A DNA stretch of 64,000 nt from Variovorax sp. Root318D1 (GTDB lineage: Bacteria; Pseudomonadota; Gammaproteobacteria; Burkholderiales; Burkholderiaceae_C). Both the position numbers and the translations under genes were made by a program. Shown piece after piece: positions 53,823 to 63,006 of the stretch. Below the pieces are notes generated by a model. That model saw only the letters and a list, made by a program, of their open reading frames with translations, ran no database searches and was not told the DNA's origin. Positions within the stretch are counted from its first letter, which is position 1, and every line of letters starts with the position of its first letter. Location of the stretch: positions 359,666 to 423,665 of the forward strand of contig NZ_LMCQ01000023.1 in assembly GCF_001424835.1 (NCBI RefSeq), written 5' to 3'.

Positions 53823-54766
53823 CGCGCCGGCGGGTCGGGCACGTAGCCCATCTCCGATCCCGGGAAGGCCGATGGGCCCTCGGGGCGCGGCCAGCGCGGC
53901 GGGGGCGGCGGCACCGGAATCACGCCCGCGGCAATGAGGTTCTCGCGGCTGTCGTAGCGGATGCGGACCACTTCGTCGGGCGTGGACTGCGCGCGCTCGA
54001 AGGTGGTGTGCCCGACATGCGAGGTCTCGCGCCGGCCGTGCGCTGTGCCAAGGCTTGGGGCGGGCGGCGATTGCCGGGCCAGGCCGCCCTTTGCCGATGC
54101 CGCGGATTCGGCACCCAGGGCGCTGTCGGCGGAGCGGGCCTTTGCCGCGGGCGCGGCCGGCGCGGCCTCGGCCACCGCCGAGGGCGCCTCGCTGCGGCGC
54201 TCCATCTCGCGGCTGGAACTGCTGCTGTCGTCACGGCGCGGCAGCACGATGGGCGGCGGAGGCGGCACAGGCACCCGCTCACGGAACATGGCGACGCCGA
54301 TCACGCCGACGTCATCCGGCCGGCCGGTGCGGCTCGCGTACGAATTGGCGATCGACGTGAACTCGAAGGCCGCAATCTGCGAGTCGCTCTTGCGCCAGCC
54401 TGTGATGTCGGTGCGCTCGCCACCCGAAAACACATAGCCGTTCTGCAGCACGCCCGCGATTTCCCCGGTGACGACGTTGACGCCATCCACCGACATCACG
54501 GCCATGACGCGTTCGCCCATCGCATTGCGTGCGCGAATGGCGTAGCGTGTGCCGGGCCGCCCGGCGACCCAGTATTCGCCACGGTGCCGATAGATCGGCA
54601 ACTCGCGGCCGGTCGTGCGGTCGACCACGCTGACCTGCATCAGCGAGCCGATGCGCTCGTATGTAATTGGAGGCGAGTGCGGAAACTGCGGCCGTGCAGG
54701 GCTTTCGGCGCACGCCGAGAGGGCAGCCCACGCGAGGGCGGTCGAGATGAGGAGTCTGCGCTTCAT
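53816..54766 (-). CDS. Proline-rich lipoprotein, unknown function
   Basis: A 316-residue protein starting MKRRLLISTALAWAALSAC; the LSAC lipobox places the lipidated Cys near residue 19. A small beta-rich domain (about 45-165, VVDRTTGRELPIYRHRGEYWVAG) precedes a low-complexity Pro/Ser/Ala tail with PPPPP near 175 and again near 288. No family recognised; probably envelope-located. Single gene. Confidence 0.7.
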   Translation of the reverse strand: MKRRLLISTALAWAALSACAESPARPQFPHSPPITYERIGSLMQVSVVDRTTGRELPIYRHRGEYWVAGRPGTRYAIRARNAMGERVMAVMSVDGVNVVTGEIAGVLQNGYVFSGGERTDITGWRKSDSQIAAFEFTSIANSYASRTGRPDDVGVIGVAMFRERVPVPPPPPIVLPRRDDSSSSSREMERRSEAPSAVAEAAPAAPAAKARSADSALGAESAASAKGGLARQSPPAPSLGTAHGRRETSHVGHTTFERAQSTPDEVVRIRYDSRENLIAAGVIPVPPPPPRWPRPEGPSAFPGSEMGYVPDPPARY

Positions 54767-54841
54767 GGTGGTTCTTCCTTGCCAGGAGTGAATCGGTACG
54801 GCTTCTACGGAGCAGCACCGGCGGCAGGGTTAAACGCGGGC

Positions 54842-54876
54842 AAAAAAATGGCGCAGCCTCTTTCGGGGCAGCGCCA
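54842..54876 (-). terminator. Intrinsic terminator of ygfZ
   Basis: On the minus strand, TGGCGC-TGCCCC-GAAA-GAGGCT-GCGCCA makes a strong GC-rich stem with a GAAA loop, followed at once by TTTTTTT (54842-54848). It starts 38 bases downstream of the ygfZ stop, a textbook Rho-independent terminator. Confidence 0.85.
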
Positions 54877-54914
54877 AGCGTCCGTATCTTCGGTCGCTGA
54901 GGGATTCGAAAAGA

Positions 54915-55841
54915 CTAGATGTCTTCGAGCAATGGGTAGGGCAGCGGCTCGACCGTGAGCGCCGGCCCGTCGGCGCCGCCAGCATGCAGGCCACCGGTTT
55001 CCAGGGCCGATATCTGGATCGAGATCAGTGCCGCCCAGCCGCCGCCCGGTGCCGGCGCCGCCTGCGCCACCGTGCCCACTGGCTGCTCGGCGTCGGCGGC
55101 TGCAAACACTTCCTGCCCCGCGCTCACCGGCGCATCGGCCTGCACGAGGTAGGTGCGGCGCTTCAGCGTGCCGCGAAACTGGCTGCGCGCCACGATCTCC
55201 TGGCCGGGATAGCAGCCCTTCTTGAAGTTCACGCCGCCCACGGATTCGTAGTTGATCATCTGCGGCACGAAGGCCTCGACCACCGGCGTGGTCAAGGTCA
55301 CGATGCCGCTGCGAACCTCGCTCCACTGCCAGAGTTCGGCGTCGAGCGGCGAGCCAGCGGGCACCGGGCTGCCGGCCGGCGCGATCCACATGGCGCGCGG
55401 CACGCCGTCGGCCGGATAGAGCGACACCGCGCTGACGTCTTCGCCGATGGCCGTGCGCTGGCCGGGCAAGGCGGTGGCATCGAGGCCGTTGGCCGCCAGC
55501 GCGGTGCCGGCAAGGCCATACAGCGCGAACTGCTCCGTGGCGTCCGTGAGCTTGGCCTTGGCGCGCAGCACGTACATCGACAGGCGCTTGAGCGTGGCGG
55601 CCAGGATGTCTCGGCTGCACACCAGCAGCACAAGGTCGGGCTGCGGCCGGATGCCGACAAAACTCGCGATCACGCGGCCCTTGGCCGTGCACAGCGCGGC
55701 CAGGCGAGCCTCCGCGGCGTTGAGCAGGGCGAAATCCTGCGTCAGCTGGCCGTGCAGGAAGCTCGCGGCATCGGGTCCCTCGGCGCGGATCACGCCAAGG
55801 TGGGAAAGAGCGGTAACACCATTGAGAACGACAGTAGTCAT
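54915..55841 (-). CDS. ygfZ: YgfZ/GcvT-type folate-binding Fe-S cluster protein
   Basis: A 308-residue tRNA-modifying/Fe-S assembly protein of the GcvT-like fold. The signature KGCYPGQE near residues 204-211 has the conserved Cys. It uses folate to support repair or assembly of certain Fe-S enzymes. ATG 55841 (MTTVVLNGV) is chosen; the longer frame to 55907 is not supported. GATAAT lies 6 bases before the start on the minus strand. Divergent from mltG, the usual order in Burkholderiales. Confidence 0.9.
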   Translation of the reverse strand: MTTVVLNGVTALSHLGVIRAEGPDAASFLHGQLTQDFALLNAAEARLAALCTAKGRVIASFVGIRPQPDLVLLVCSRDILAATLKRLSMYVLRAKAKLTDATEQFALYGLAGTALAANGLDATALPGQRTAIGEDVSAVSLYPADGVPRAMWIAPAGSPVPAGSPLDAELWQWSEVRSGIVTLTTPVVEAFVPQMINYESVGGVNFKKGCYPGQEIVARSQFRGTLKRRTYLVQADAPVSAGQEVFAAADAEQPVGTVAQAAPAPGGGWAALISIQISALETGGLHAGGADGPALTVEPLPYPLLEDI

Positions 55842-55964
55842 CGCTGAATTATCATGGTCGCAGCCGTTCAGTCGGGCCAGCGGGGAATCAAGCCCCGGCT
55901 CCCGCAAGGCCTCAGACGTTCCGCCCCGATACGTTTTTCTTTTCCCCGTTCATTCATCGGACCC

Positions 55965-57005
55965 GTGCGCCGCTTCTTCCTCACGCTTTTTCTGTTAGCC
56001 GCCCTGGCGGCGCTCGGCCTGGGCGCCGCCGGACTCTGGTGGGTGCACCAGCCTCTCAAGCTGCCCGCGCCCAGCCTCGATCTTTCCGTGGAGCCCGGCA
56101 CTACGCCGCGCGGCGTTGCCCAGGCCGTGGCCGATGCCGGCGCCGACGTGCAGCCGCAACTGCTTTACTTCTGGTTCCGCATTTCGGGGCAAGACCGCCA
56201 GATTCGCGCCGGCAGCTACGAGCTGGAGCGCGGCATCACACCCAAGATGCTGCTCAATGTGCTGGTGCGCGGCGAAGAGGCCACACGCAGCGTGGTGCTG
56301 GTCGAGGGCTGGAACTTTCGGCAGGTGCGTGCCGCGCTTGCCAAGGCCGAGCAGCTCAAGCCGGAGACTTTCGGCATGGCCGACGATGCGCTGATGGCCA
56401 AGCTGGGCCGACCCGGCGTGCATCCGGAGGGCCGCTTTTTCCCGGACACCTACACGTATTCGAAGGGCTCCACCGACGTCGCGCTGCTGCAGCGGGCCAT
56501 GCGGGCCATGGACAAGAAGCTGGAGGCCGCGTGGTCGGCCCGAGCGTCCGACCTGCCGATCAAATCGGCTGATGAGGCGCTCATCCTGGCGAGCATTGTC
56601 GAAAAGGAGACAGGAAAAGCCAAGGACCGCGCCGAGATTGCCGCCGTCTTCGTCAACCGGCTGCGCACCGGCATGCCGCTGCAGACCGACCCGACCGTGA
56701 TCTACGGCCTGGGCACCGCCTTTGACGGCAACCTGCGCAAGAAAGACCTGCTGACCGACACGCCCTGGAACACCTACACGCGCGGCGGCCTGCCGCCCAC
56801 GCCCATTGCCATGCCGGGCAAGGCGGCGCTGCTCGCGGCGGTGCAGCCGGCGCAAAGCAAGTCGCTGTACTTCGTATCGCGCGGCGACGGCACCAGCCAG
56901 TTCAGCAGTTCGCTCGACGACCACAACCGCGCCGTCAACCGCTACCAGCGCGGTGGCAGCAGCAGCAACAGCAGTGGCGAACCCAAACCGAAGGTTCCGC
57001 AATGA
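55965..57005 (+). CDS. mltG: Endolytic murein transglycosylase MltG
   Basis: A 346-residue enzyme starting with GTG at 55965 (VRRFFLTLFLLAAL); no better ATG precedes it in a coding context. One N-terminal membrane helix (about 5-25), a LysM-like subdomain, then the YceG catalytic domain with Glu213 in ASIVEKE. It cleaves nascent glycan strands in the inner membrane and helps set peptidoglycan chain length. Stop overlaps tmk by 4 bases. Confidence 0.9.
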   Translation: MRRFFLTLFLLAALAALGLGAAGLWWVHQPLKLPAPSLDLSVEPGTTPRGVAQAVADAGADVQPQLLYFWFRISGQDRQIRAGSYELERGITPKMLLNVLVRGEEATRSVVLVEGWNFRQVRAALAKAEQLKPETFGMADDALMAKLGRPGVHPEGRFFPDTYTYSKGSTDVALLQRAMRAMDKKLEAAWSARASDLPIKSADEALILASIVEKETGKAKDRAEIAAVFVNRLRTGMPLQTDPTVIYGLGTAFDGNLRKKDLLTDTPWNTYTRGGLPPTPIAMPGKAALLAAVQPAQSKSLYFVSRGDGTSQFSSSLDDHNRAVNRYQRGGSSSNSSGEPKPKVPQ

Positions 57006-57661
57006 ATGAAGGCCTGTTTCTGACGCTCGAGGGCATCGACGGTGCGGGCAAGTCGAGCCATCTCGACGCAATGGAGGCGCTTTTCAGGGGACAGGGCCGC
57101 ACGGTGGTGCGCACACGCGAGCCCGGCGGCACGCCGCTGGCCGAAACCTTGCGCAGCCTCATCCTCGAGCAGCCGATGGACCCGCTGACTGAATCGCTCC
57201 TGGTGTTCGCGGCGCGGCGCGACCACGTCATGCGGGTGATCGAGCCGGCACTGGCACGCGGCGACGTGGTGCTGTGCGACCGCTTCACCGACGCCACCTT
57301 TGCTTACCAAGGTGCGGGGCGCGACTTCGACACACAGGTGCTGTCGACGCTGGAACGATGGGTGCAGGGCAGGGCGGATGCGCCGGAACTGCTGCAGCCT
57401 CACATTACGCTGTGGTTCGATCTGGCGCCGGAGGTCGCCGCCCAGCGTCTGGCCGGCGCCCGCTTGCCCGACAAGTTCGAGTCGCAGCCGGTCGAATTCT
57501 TCCGGCGCGTTGCGGCGGGCTACGCGGCCCGCGCGGCCGCCGATGCAGAGCGCTTCGTGCGCATCGACGCCAGCCAGACGCGCGACCAGGTCTGGCAGCA
57601 GGTCGAGACGGCGCTTGTCGCGCGCGGCGCCTTGGCACCCGCAAGTGGTGCGGCACCATGA
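57002..57661 (+). CDS. tmk: Thymidylate kinase
   Basis: A 219-residue dTMP kinase. P-loop GIDGAGKSS near residues 11-19, DRFTDATFAYQGAGR near 93-107, and a LID-like Arg-rich helix near 150. Makes dTDP for DNA synthesis in the cytosol. Overlaps mltG at its start and holB at its end (ATGA junctions). Confidence 0.93.
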   Translation: MNEGLFLTLEGIDGAGKSSHLDAMEALFRGQGRTVVRTREPGGTPLAETLRSLILEQPMDPLTESLLVFAARRDHVMRVIEPALARGDVVLCDRFTDATFAYQGAGRDFDTQVLSTLERWVQGRADAPELLQPHITLWFDLAPEVAAQRLAGARLPDKFESQPVEFFRRVAAGYAARAAADAERFVRIDASQTRDQVWQQVETALVARGALAPASGAAP

Positions 57662-58680
57662 GCACGCAGGCGCTTTCGCCCTGGCTGCATCGGCCGCTCG
57701 CGGAACTGTTGCGCCAGCGCGGCCATGCCTGGCTGCTGCAGGGCCCTTCGGGCCTGGGCCAATACGAACTCGCGCTGGCGCTTGCCGCCGCCTGGCTGTG
57801 CGAACAGCCGAAGGCGGAAGAGGGCGGTGCCGCCTGCGGCCATTGCCCTAGCTGCCATTCGATCGAAGTTCGAACCCACGCCGATCTTTGCGTGCTGATG
57901 CCCGAGGTGGCCATGCAGGAGCTGGGCTGGCCGCTCGACGAAAAGGCGCAGGCCGACATCGACGACAAGAAGCGCAAGCCGAGCCGCGAGATCCGCGTCG
58001 AAGCCATGCGTGACGCGGTCGGCTTTGCCCAGCGCACCAGCGCGCGCGGCCGCGGCAAGGTGGTGCTGGTGTATCCGGCCGAGCGCATGAACACCATCAC
58101 CGCCAACGCGCTGCTCAAGACGCTCGAGGAGCCGGTCGGCGACGTGCGCTTTGTGCTGGCCAGCGAGGCCGCGTGGCAACTGCTGCCGACCATCCGCAGC
58201 CGCTGCCTGGGTTTCACGCTGCCATGGCCCGCCACGGCCGACGCCGAAGCCTGGCTGGTGGCGCACGACGTGCCGGCTGCGGACGCGGCGGCCTTGCTGC
58301 GCACCGCCGGTGGCCGGCCGAGCGACGCGCTGCGGCTGGCACGCTCCGGCCAGTCGCCCAAGGCGTGGTCGCTGCTGCCCAAGGCCATTTCGCGCGGCGA
58401 CGTCGGAGCGCTTGCGGATCAGGCGCCCTCGCAGGCCATCAGCGCGCTGCAAAAGCTCTGCCACGACCTGATGGCCATCGGCAGCGGCGCCGAGCCGCGC
58501 TTTTTCGAGCCCGCCGACCTGCCCGCCGCCGTGCCTTCGCACTTGGCGCTGGCGCGCTGGTCGAAGTCGCTCGCCAACGCGGCCAGAACCGCCGAACACC
58601 CCTTCAATGCGGGCCTGATGCTGGAAGCGCTTGTGAGCGAGGCGCGAACCACCCTAAACTCTGCTCCTCGCAGACCATGA
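57658..58680 (+). CDS. holB: DNA polymerase III delta-prime subunit
   Basis: A 340-residue clamp-loader subunit. The N-terminal AAA+ region has a P-loop remnant, GPSGLGQYEL, lacking the usual Gly-Lys-Ser/Thr as in other delta-prime proteins. A zinc module reads CEQP...CGHCPSC near residue 50-65. NTITANALLKTLEEP is the sensor region. It loads the sliding clamp as part of the DnaX complex. Overlaps pilZ gene start by 4 bases. Confidence 0.9.
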   Translation: MSTQALSPWLHRPLAELLRQRGHAWLLQGPSGLGQYELALALAAAWLCEQPKAEEGGAACGHCPSCHSIEVRTHADLCVLMPEVAMQELGWPLDEKAQADIDDKKRKPSREIRVEAMRDAVGFAQRTSARGRGKVVLVYPAERMNTITANALLKTLEEPVGDVRFVLASEAAWQLLPTIRSRCLGFTLPWPATADAEAWLVAHDVPAADAAALLRTAGGRPSDALRLARSGQSPKAWSLLPKAISRGDVGALADQAPSQAISALQKLCHDLMAIGSGAEPRFFEPADLPAAVPSHLALARWSKSLANAARTAEHPFNAGLMLEALVSEARTTLNSAPRRP

Positions 58681-59054
58681 ACCAACCCGCCGCCCCCGCC
58701 GCCGCCGCAACGCCTCAAAGGCCGAGCGTTATCCAGCTCGCCATCAAGGAAAAGGGCGCGCTCTACGCCGCCTACATTCCGCTGTTTGCCGAGGGCGGCA
58801 TCTTCATTCCGACCTCGCGCGAATACCGCTTGGGCGACGACGTCTACGTGCTGCTCACGCTGCCCGAAGACCCGCAGCGCTATCCGGTGGCCGGCAAGGT
58901 TGCGTGGATCACGCCTCAGCGCGCCGCCGGCAACCGGGCGCCGGGCGTGGGCATACGGTTCCCGTCGGACGAAAAATCGCGCCAGCTCAAGGCACGCATC
59001 GAAGCGGCGCTCGGCGGCTCGATGGCCTCCGACCGTCCCACTCAAACCATCTAA
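58677..59054 (+). CDS. PilZ-domain protein
   Basis: A 125-residue protein with an Ala/Pro-rich N-terminus and a PilZ-like barrel. The key PilZ motifs are degenerate: no clear RxxxR at the front and GVGIRFP in place of (D/N)xSxxG, so c-di-GMP binding is doubtful. It resembles the type IV pilus PilZ protein that sits after holB in many beta- and gamma-proteobacteria and acts in pilus assembly. A GC hairpin follows the stop. Confidence 0.84.
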   Translation: MNQPAAPAAAATPQRPSVIQLAIKEKGALYAAYIPLFAEGGIFIPTSREYRLGDDVYVLLTLPEDPQRYPVAGKVAWITPQRAAGNRAPGVGIRFPSDEKSRQLKARIEAALGGSMASDRPTQTI

Positions 59055-59069
59055 GCTTGCCCGCAGGCT

Positions 59070-59093
59070 GCGCGCGCTTCGTGCCGCGCGCGC
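59070..59093. terminator. Possible terminator of the mltG-tmk-holB-pilZ operon
   Basis: GCGCGCGC at 59070-59077 and GCGCGCGC at 59086-59093 make an 8-base stem with an 8-base loop, 16 bases after the pilZ stop, followed by CTTTCCC. The short T-run makes it a weak candidate. Confidence 0.4.
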
Positions 59094-59172
59094 CTTTCCC
59101 TACGGGGGGCGACATCAGAGGCCGGCAACGCCGGTTCCTCGGGGTCTTGGCATAAGCCAGACAATCAGCGCC

Positions 59173-59982
59173 ATGTTCACCGATTCTCACTGCCACCTGA
59201 CATTCCCTGAGTTCGCGGACCAGATGCCGCAAATCCGCGCCGCCATGGCCGAGGCGCAGGTCGATCGCGCCCTGTGCATCTGCACCAAGCTCGAGGAGTT
59301 CGACGACGTGCAGGCGCTGGCGGCCCGCCACGACAACTTCTGGGCCAGCGTGGGCGTGCATCCCGACAACGAGGACATCGCTGAGCCCACCATCGACGAC
59401 CTGGTGCGTCGCGCGGCCATGCCCCGCGTGGTCGCCATTGGCGAAACCGGCCTCGACTACTACCAGATGGAAGAACGCAAGGGCGGACGCAGCATTTCCG
59501 ACATGGAATGGCAGCGCGACCGCTTTCGCGTGCACATCCGCGCAGCGCAGCAAACCCGCCTGCCGCTCATCATTCACACCCGCGAAGCCTCGGCCGACAC
59601 GCTGGCCATCCTCAAGGAGGAGGGCGAAGATGGCTCCGGCAATGCCGCGGGCGGCGTGTTCCATTGCTTCACCGAAACCGCCGAAGTCGCCCGCGCGGCG
59701 CTTGATCTGGGCTTCTACATTTCGTTTTCGGGCATCCTGACCTTCAAGAAGGCGCAGGACCTGCGCGACGTGGCGGCCTTCGTGCCGCTCGACCGGATGC
59801 TGATCGAAACCGACAGCCCGTACCTAGCCCCCGTGCCGTACCGGGGCAAGACCAACAATCCGTCCTACGTGCCTTTTGTGGCGAAGCAGATTGCCGAACT
59901 GCGCAAGCTGCCGCTCGAAGCCGTGGCAAAAGCCACCAGCGACAACTTCGAAACGCTGTTCAAGGGAATCAAGACAACATGA
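59173..59982 (+). CDS. tatD: TatD-family metal-dependent DNase
   Basis: A 269-residue TIM-barrel hydrolase. Metal ligands are visible in DSHCHLTF (residues 4-11), GETGLDYY near 95, and downstream HTREA, HCFTE and ETDSPY. It is a 3'-5' exonuclease or peptide-processing enzyme. GACAAT at 59160-59165 precedes the ATG by 7 bases. The stop overlaps the ankyrin gene start. Confidence 0.92.
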   Translation: MFTDSHCHLTFPEFADQMPQIRAAMAEAQVDRALCICTKLEEFDDVQALAARHDNFWASVGVHPDNEDIAEPTIDDLVRRAAMPRVVAIGETGLDYYQMEERKGGRSISDMEWQRDRFRVHIRAAQQTRLPLIIHTREASADTLAILKEEGEDGSGNAAGGVFHCFTETAEVARAALDLGFYISFSGILTFKKAQDLRDVAAFVPLDRMLIETDSPYLAPVPYRGKTNNPSYVPFVAKQIAELRKLPLEAVAKATSDNFETLFKGIKTT

Positions 59983-60656
59983 AGAAGTACATCAAGAAAT
60001 TCTTGTATCTTGCTGTCACAGCAGCAAATTTTACTGCACATGCAGGCTCGTTCGAAGACTTCTTCCGGGCCGTGCGCGGAGACAACGCCAGCAGCGTGCG
60101 TACGCTGCTGAACCGCGGCTTCGACCCCAACACGCGCGACGAAAATGGCCAGACCGGACTGATCATCGCCTTGCGCGAACCGTCGCCCAAAGTGGCGCAA
60201 GTGCTGCTCGAGTCGCCGCAGACCGACGTCGACATTGCCAATGCCAAGGACGAAACCCCGCTCATGCTGGCCGCCATTAAGGGCCAGCAAGACCTTGTTA
60301 CCCAGCTGCTGAAGCGCGACGCCGCCGTCAACAAGACCGGCTGGACGCCCCTGCACTATGCGGCCAGCAGCGGCCAGCTGACCATCATGAAAGTGCTGCT
60401 CGACAACTACGCCTTCATCGACGCGCAATCGCCCAATGGCACCACGCCGCTCATGATGGCCGCGATGTACGGATCGACCGAGGCCGTGAAGCTGCTGCTG
60501 GCCGAAGGCGCCGACACCACCATGAAAAACCAGCTCGGCATGACCGCGGCGGACTTTGCCACCAAGGCAAACCGCCCAGAAGCCGCGCAGCTGATTGCCG
60601 CGGCGGCCGACACAAAGGCCGGTCCCAAGCCCGTGCCAAAGGACGGCAAATGGTGA
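59979..60656 (+). CDS. Ankyrin-repeat periplasmic protein
   Basis: A 225-residue protein: signal peptide of about 22 residues (MKKYIKKFLYLAVTAANFTAHA) and five ankyrin repeats from about residue 25 to 205 (for example GWTPLHYAASSGQLTIMKVLLD near 120). The first 60 bases are AT-richer than the surroundings, as expected for a Lys/Ile/Phe-rich signal. Coupled to tatD by a 4-base overlap. Binding partner unknown. Confidence 0.86.
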   Translation: MKKYIKKFLYLAVTAANFTAHAGSFEDFFRAVRGDNASSVRTLLNRGFDPNTRDENGQTGLIIALREPSPKVAQVLLESPQTDVDIANAKDETPLMLAAIKGQQDLVTQLLKRDAAVNKTGWTPLHYAASSGQLTIMKVLLDNYAFIDAQSPNGTTPLMMAAMYGSTEAVKLLLAEGADTTMKNQLGMTAADFATKANRPEAAQLIAAAADTKAGPKPVPKDGKW

Positions 60657-60769
60657 TGTCGGCGGCGCTCGGCAAAGGCTGAAATCGACGGGTTTGCGCA
60701 GGCCCGGAAAAGCGTTCAAAAGGGCGCCCGCACAGTCGTGCGAGACTCTCCGTAGAAGGAGAAGCAGAG

Positions 60770-61252
60770 ATGAATACGTTCCTATTCATGGTCTTTTTGG
60801 TGGCCGTGGGATTGCTTGCGTTCGTGATGGTTGCCCGGAAGAAGTCAGCGCAGAACACCAGCGGCTTCGTCGACAAGCCCAAGGCCCGGCCGCCGCTCAC
60901 TGCACGCGAGCAGGCCATGTACAACCGGCTCGTGCAAACCCTGCCGGATCTCGTGGTGCTGCCGCAGGTCAGCTTCGGTGCCTTGCTCACGGCCCGCACG
61001 CGCGCTGCGCGAAGCTCGTTCAGCCGCAAGATCGCCGACTTCGTCGTGTGCGACCACTCGTTCAAGGTCGTGGCCGTGGTCGCGCTCGGCGACAAGAGCA
61101 GCAAAGGCAAGTCGCAGCGTGACCTCGATCGGTATGCGCTGCTGTTGCAGGCCGGATACCGCGTACTGCGTTACCCGAGGGTGCCGGACGTGGGGCGTGT
61201 GGAGGCGGACTTCGATCCGACCATGGCGTCGGTGAGTCCCATGGGATCCTGA
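60770..61252 (+). CDS. DUF2726-domain membrane-anchored protein
   Basis: A 160-residue protein with an N-terminal transmembrane helix (about 2-21) and a DUF2726 domain (LTAREQAMYNRLVQTLPDLVVLPQVSF; IADFVVCDHSFKVVAVVALGD). The DUF2726 core resembles a restriction-endonuclease-like fold, but no nuclease role is shown. AGGAG lies about 10 bases before ATG. Directly upstream of the insertion sequence. Confidence 0.82.
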   Translation: MNTFLFMVFLVAVGLLAFVMVARKKSAQNTSGFVDKPKARPPLTAREQAMYNRLVQTLPDLVVLPQVSFGALLTARTRAARSSFSRKIADFVVCDHSFKVVAVVALGDKSSKGKSQRDLDRYALLLQAGYRVLRYPRVPDVGRVEADFDPTMASVSPMGS

Positions 61253-61319
61253 GGCGCATCTTTGGATGCTTTGGTTGCCGGCTCCGCCAGACCTCCGCAT
61301 TGTCAAGGCCAAGTTCAGA

Positions 61320-62904
61320 TGTCGCATTCCTGGCTAAATAGAAATGTCGCATTTCTTCTTTTTGGATGGAGGCCGGCGAACGCCGTGACTGCCTTGCCTT
61401 TGAGCCTGCACAGGTCTTTCAGCCGGAGGCCAACACGGTTGTTTTCTTGGGTGCCCGGCAGACCGCTCTGACCGCTTCGTCGAGGTCCTGTGACGTGAAC
61501 TGCCTGGAGCGTTTGGTCCCTGGCAAAGCCTTGGTGGAGTAGGGCGCCTGTCCCTGATTCGTTCGCGAGGGCGTGCTGGACTTCCTTCTGTCGTCACGCT
61601 GCGCCTGGATCACCAGCGCAGTCTGCAGCGCGTGGCTCAGGCGCTTGTTCTCGACGATGGCGGCCGTGTCGACCTGTGGCAATCGGTCATAGCGCTCATA
61701 GACCAGGTTGATGCCGTCGGCGCGCAGCTCGATCCGGCCATCCGGGTACTCGAAGACATCGATGTAGCGATGGATCAGCTTGCGGTTGGCTGGCGAGTCC
61801 TTGAGCAGGTAGATCACCCGGTCGTGCTGCAGCGTGAGCGACAGCGACACCTTGCGCTGCAGCCGCCAGGTGAACAGCAGATCCAGATCCTCATCGGCGC
61901 GCACCGGTCGATGCGCATCGAACTCGCGCAGCGGCGCCTTGGCGAAACGCGTGTTGAAGTCGGCAATGAAGTGCGGTGCGAACGCGTTGGCCGCCTCGCG
62001 CGTGTTGATATCCCGCAGGCGAAGCTCCTTCACCAGGCGATCCTGCAGGGTCAGGTTGGCGCGCTCGACCCGGCCCTTGGCCTGGCTCGTGTTGGCACAC
62101 ATGATGTCGATGTTCAGCTCGAAGAGAACGCGTCCGAACTGCGTCGTGCCGCGGCCGAAGTCGGTCGAGTCGCGCACCGCGCGGAAGATGCTGGCCTTGT
62201 CACTGTAGAACGCCACCGGCTTGCCATGCTGCTCGAGGTAGGCCCGCGTGGCTTCGAAGTACGCAAAGGCCGACTCGGTCGGCACGAAGTGCAGCTGCAT
62301 CAGCCGGCTCGTGGCGTCGTCGATGAAAACCAGCAACGTGCAGTGCACATCACGCTGCTCGAACCAGGCGTGGTCGCTGCCGTCGATCTGGATCAACTCG
62401 CCCACGCACGCCCGGCGGTTGCGCGGCTGGTGGATCTTGGCCGCGCGTTGTTTGCGGGGCGTCCACAGGCCGGCCGCCATCATCAGCACCCTGACGGTCT
62501 CCTTAGCCAGTGGAAGCCCATGGCACTCACGAAGCTTCTCGCATGCAAGCGTTGGCCCGAAATCAGCATACCGATCCCGGATCAGCGCAGTGGCACGCTC
62601 GGCGACGCCTGGCGCCAGTTGACGGTTGCTGGGCCGGCCTCGCTTGCGCGAGACCAGTCCGGCTACACCTTCGTTCTTGTACCGCTGGACCAGACGCTCG
62701 AGTTGCCGTCGACTCAGACCCAGCCGCTGCGCGGCCTGGCCCACGCGCGCCATCCGGTCGACCACGGCCTGGATGGTCTTGAGGCGATCGGCTTCGCGCA
62801 TCGACATGGTGATAGTTGCCGCCGGTGTTGCCATCGCTGTGCCTCGGATCCAGAAGCTGGACCGGGGCAACAATGCGACATTTCTATTCGGTCAAAACAC
62901 GACA
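61320..62904. mobile_element. ISNCY-type insertion sequence
   Basis: An element of about 1.6 kb with bipartite ends. An inner 17-base inverted repeat (AATAGAAATGTCGCATT) lies at 61337-61353 and 62872-62888; an outer ATGTCG/CGACAT lies at 61319-61324 and 62900-62905. So each end holds two spaced copies of the ATGTCG word, as expected for two transposase contacts. The start TGTCG and end CGACA give the edges; no clear target duplication is visible. The transposase occupies most of it, on the minus strand. Confidence 0.75.
61419..62834 (-). CDS. ISNCY-family DDE transposase
   Basis: A 471-residue transposase from the ATG at 62834 (open frame to 62873). HTH segments at the N-terminus (VGQAAQRLGLSRRQLERLV) precede an rve/DDE domain with Asp in IQIDGSDHAW, Asp in LLVFIDDATSRL and Glu in KGRVERANLTLQD. 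Basic C-terminal tail. The frame is intact and all acidic catalytic residues are there, so it may be active. Alternative starts exist at MSMREADRLK. Confidence 0.88.
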   Translation of the reverse strand: MATPAATITMSMREADRLKTIQAVVDRMARVGQAAQRLGLSRRQLERLVQRYKNEGVAGLVSRKRGRPSNRQLAPGVAERATALIRDRYADFGPTLACEKLRECHGLPLAKETVRVLMMAAGLWTPRKQRAAKIHQPRNRRACVGELIQIDGSDHAWFEQRDVHCTLLVFIDDATSRLMQLHFVPTESAFAYFEATRAYLEQHGKPVAFYSDKASIFRAVRDSTDFGRGTTQFGRVLFELNIDIMCANTSQAKGRVERANLTLQDRLVKELRLRDINTREAANAFAPHFIADFNTRFAKAPLREFDAHRPVRADEDLDLLFTWRLQRKVSLSLTLQHDRVIYLLKDSPANRKLIHRYIDVFEYPDGRIELRADGINLVYERYDRLPQVDTAAIVENKRLSHALQTALVIQAQRDDRRKSSTPSRTNQGQAPYSTKALPGTKRSRQFTSQDLDEAVRAVCRAPKKTTVLASG

Positions 62905-63006
62905 TTACTAATCAGCCGCTACACGCATAAATAACACAATGTGCATTATGTTAAATGACTCGTGCAATGACATATGCAGCAAGTCCGTTTTCAAGGACCC
63001 TGTGTG

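Noticed and set aside
61310..62915. Target-site duplication of the insertion sequence
   Set aside because: Flanks (GTTCAGA at the left, TTACTAA at the right) are not repeated by eye.
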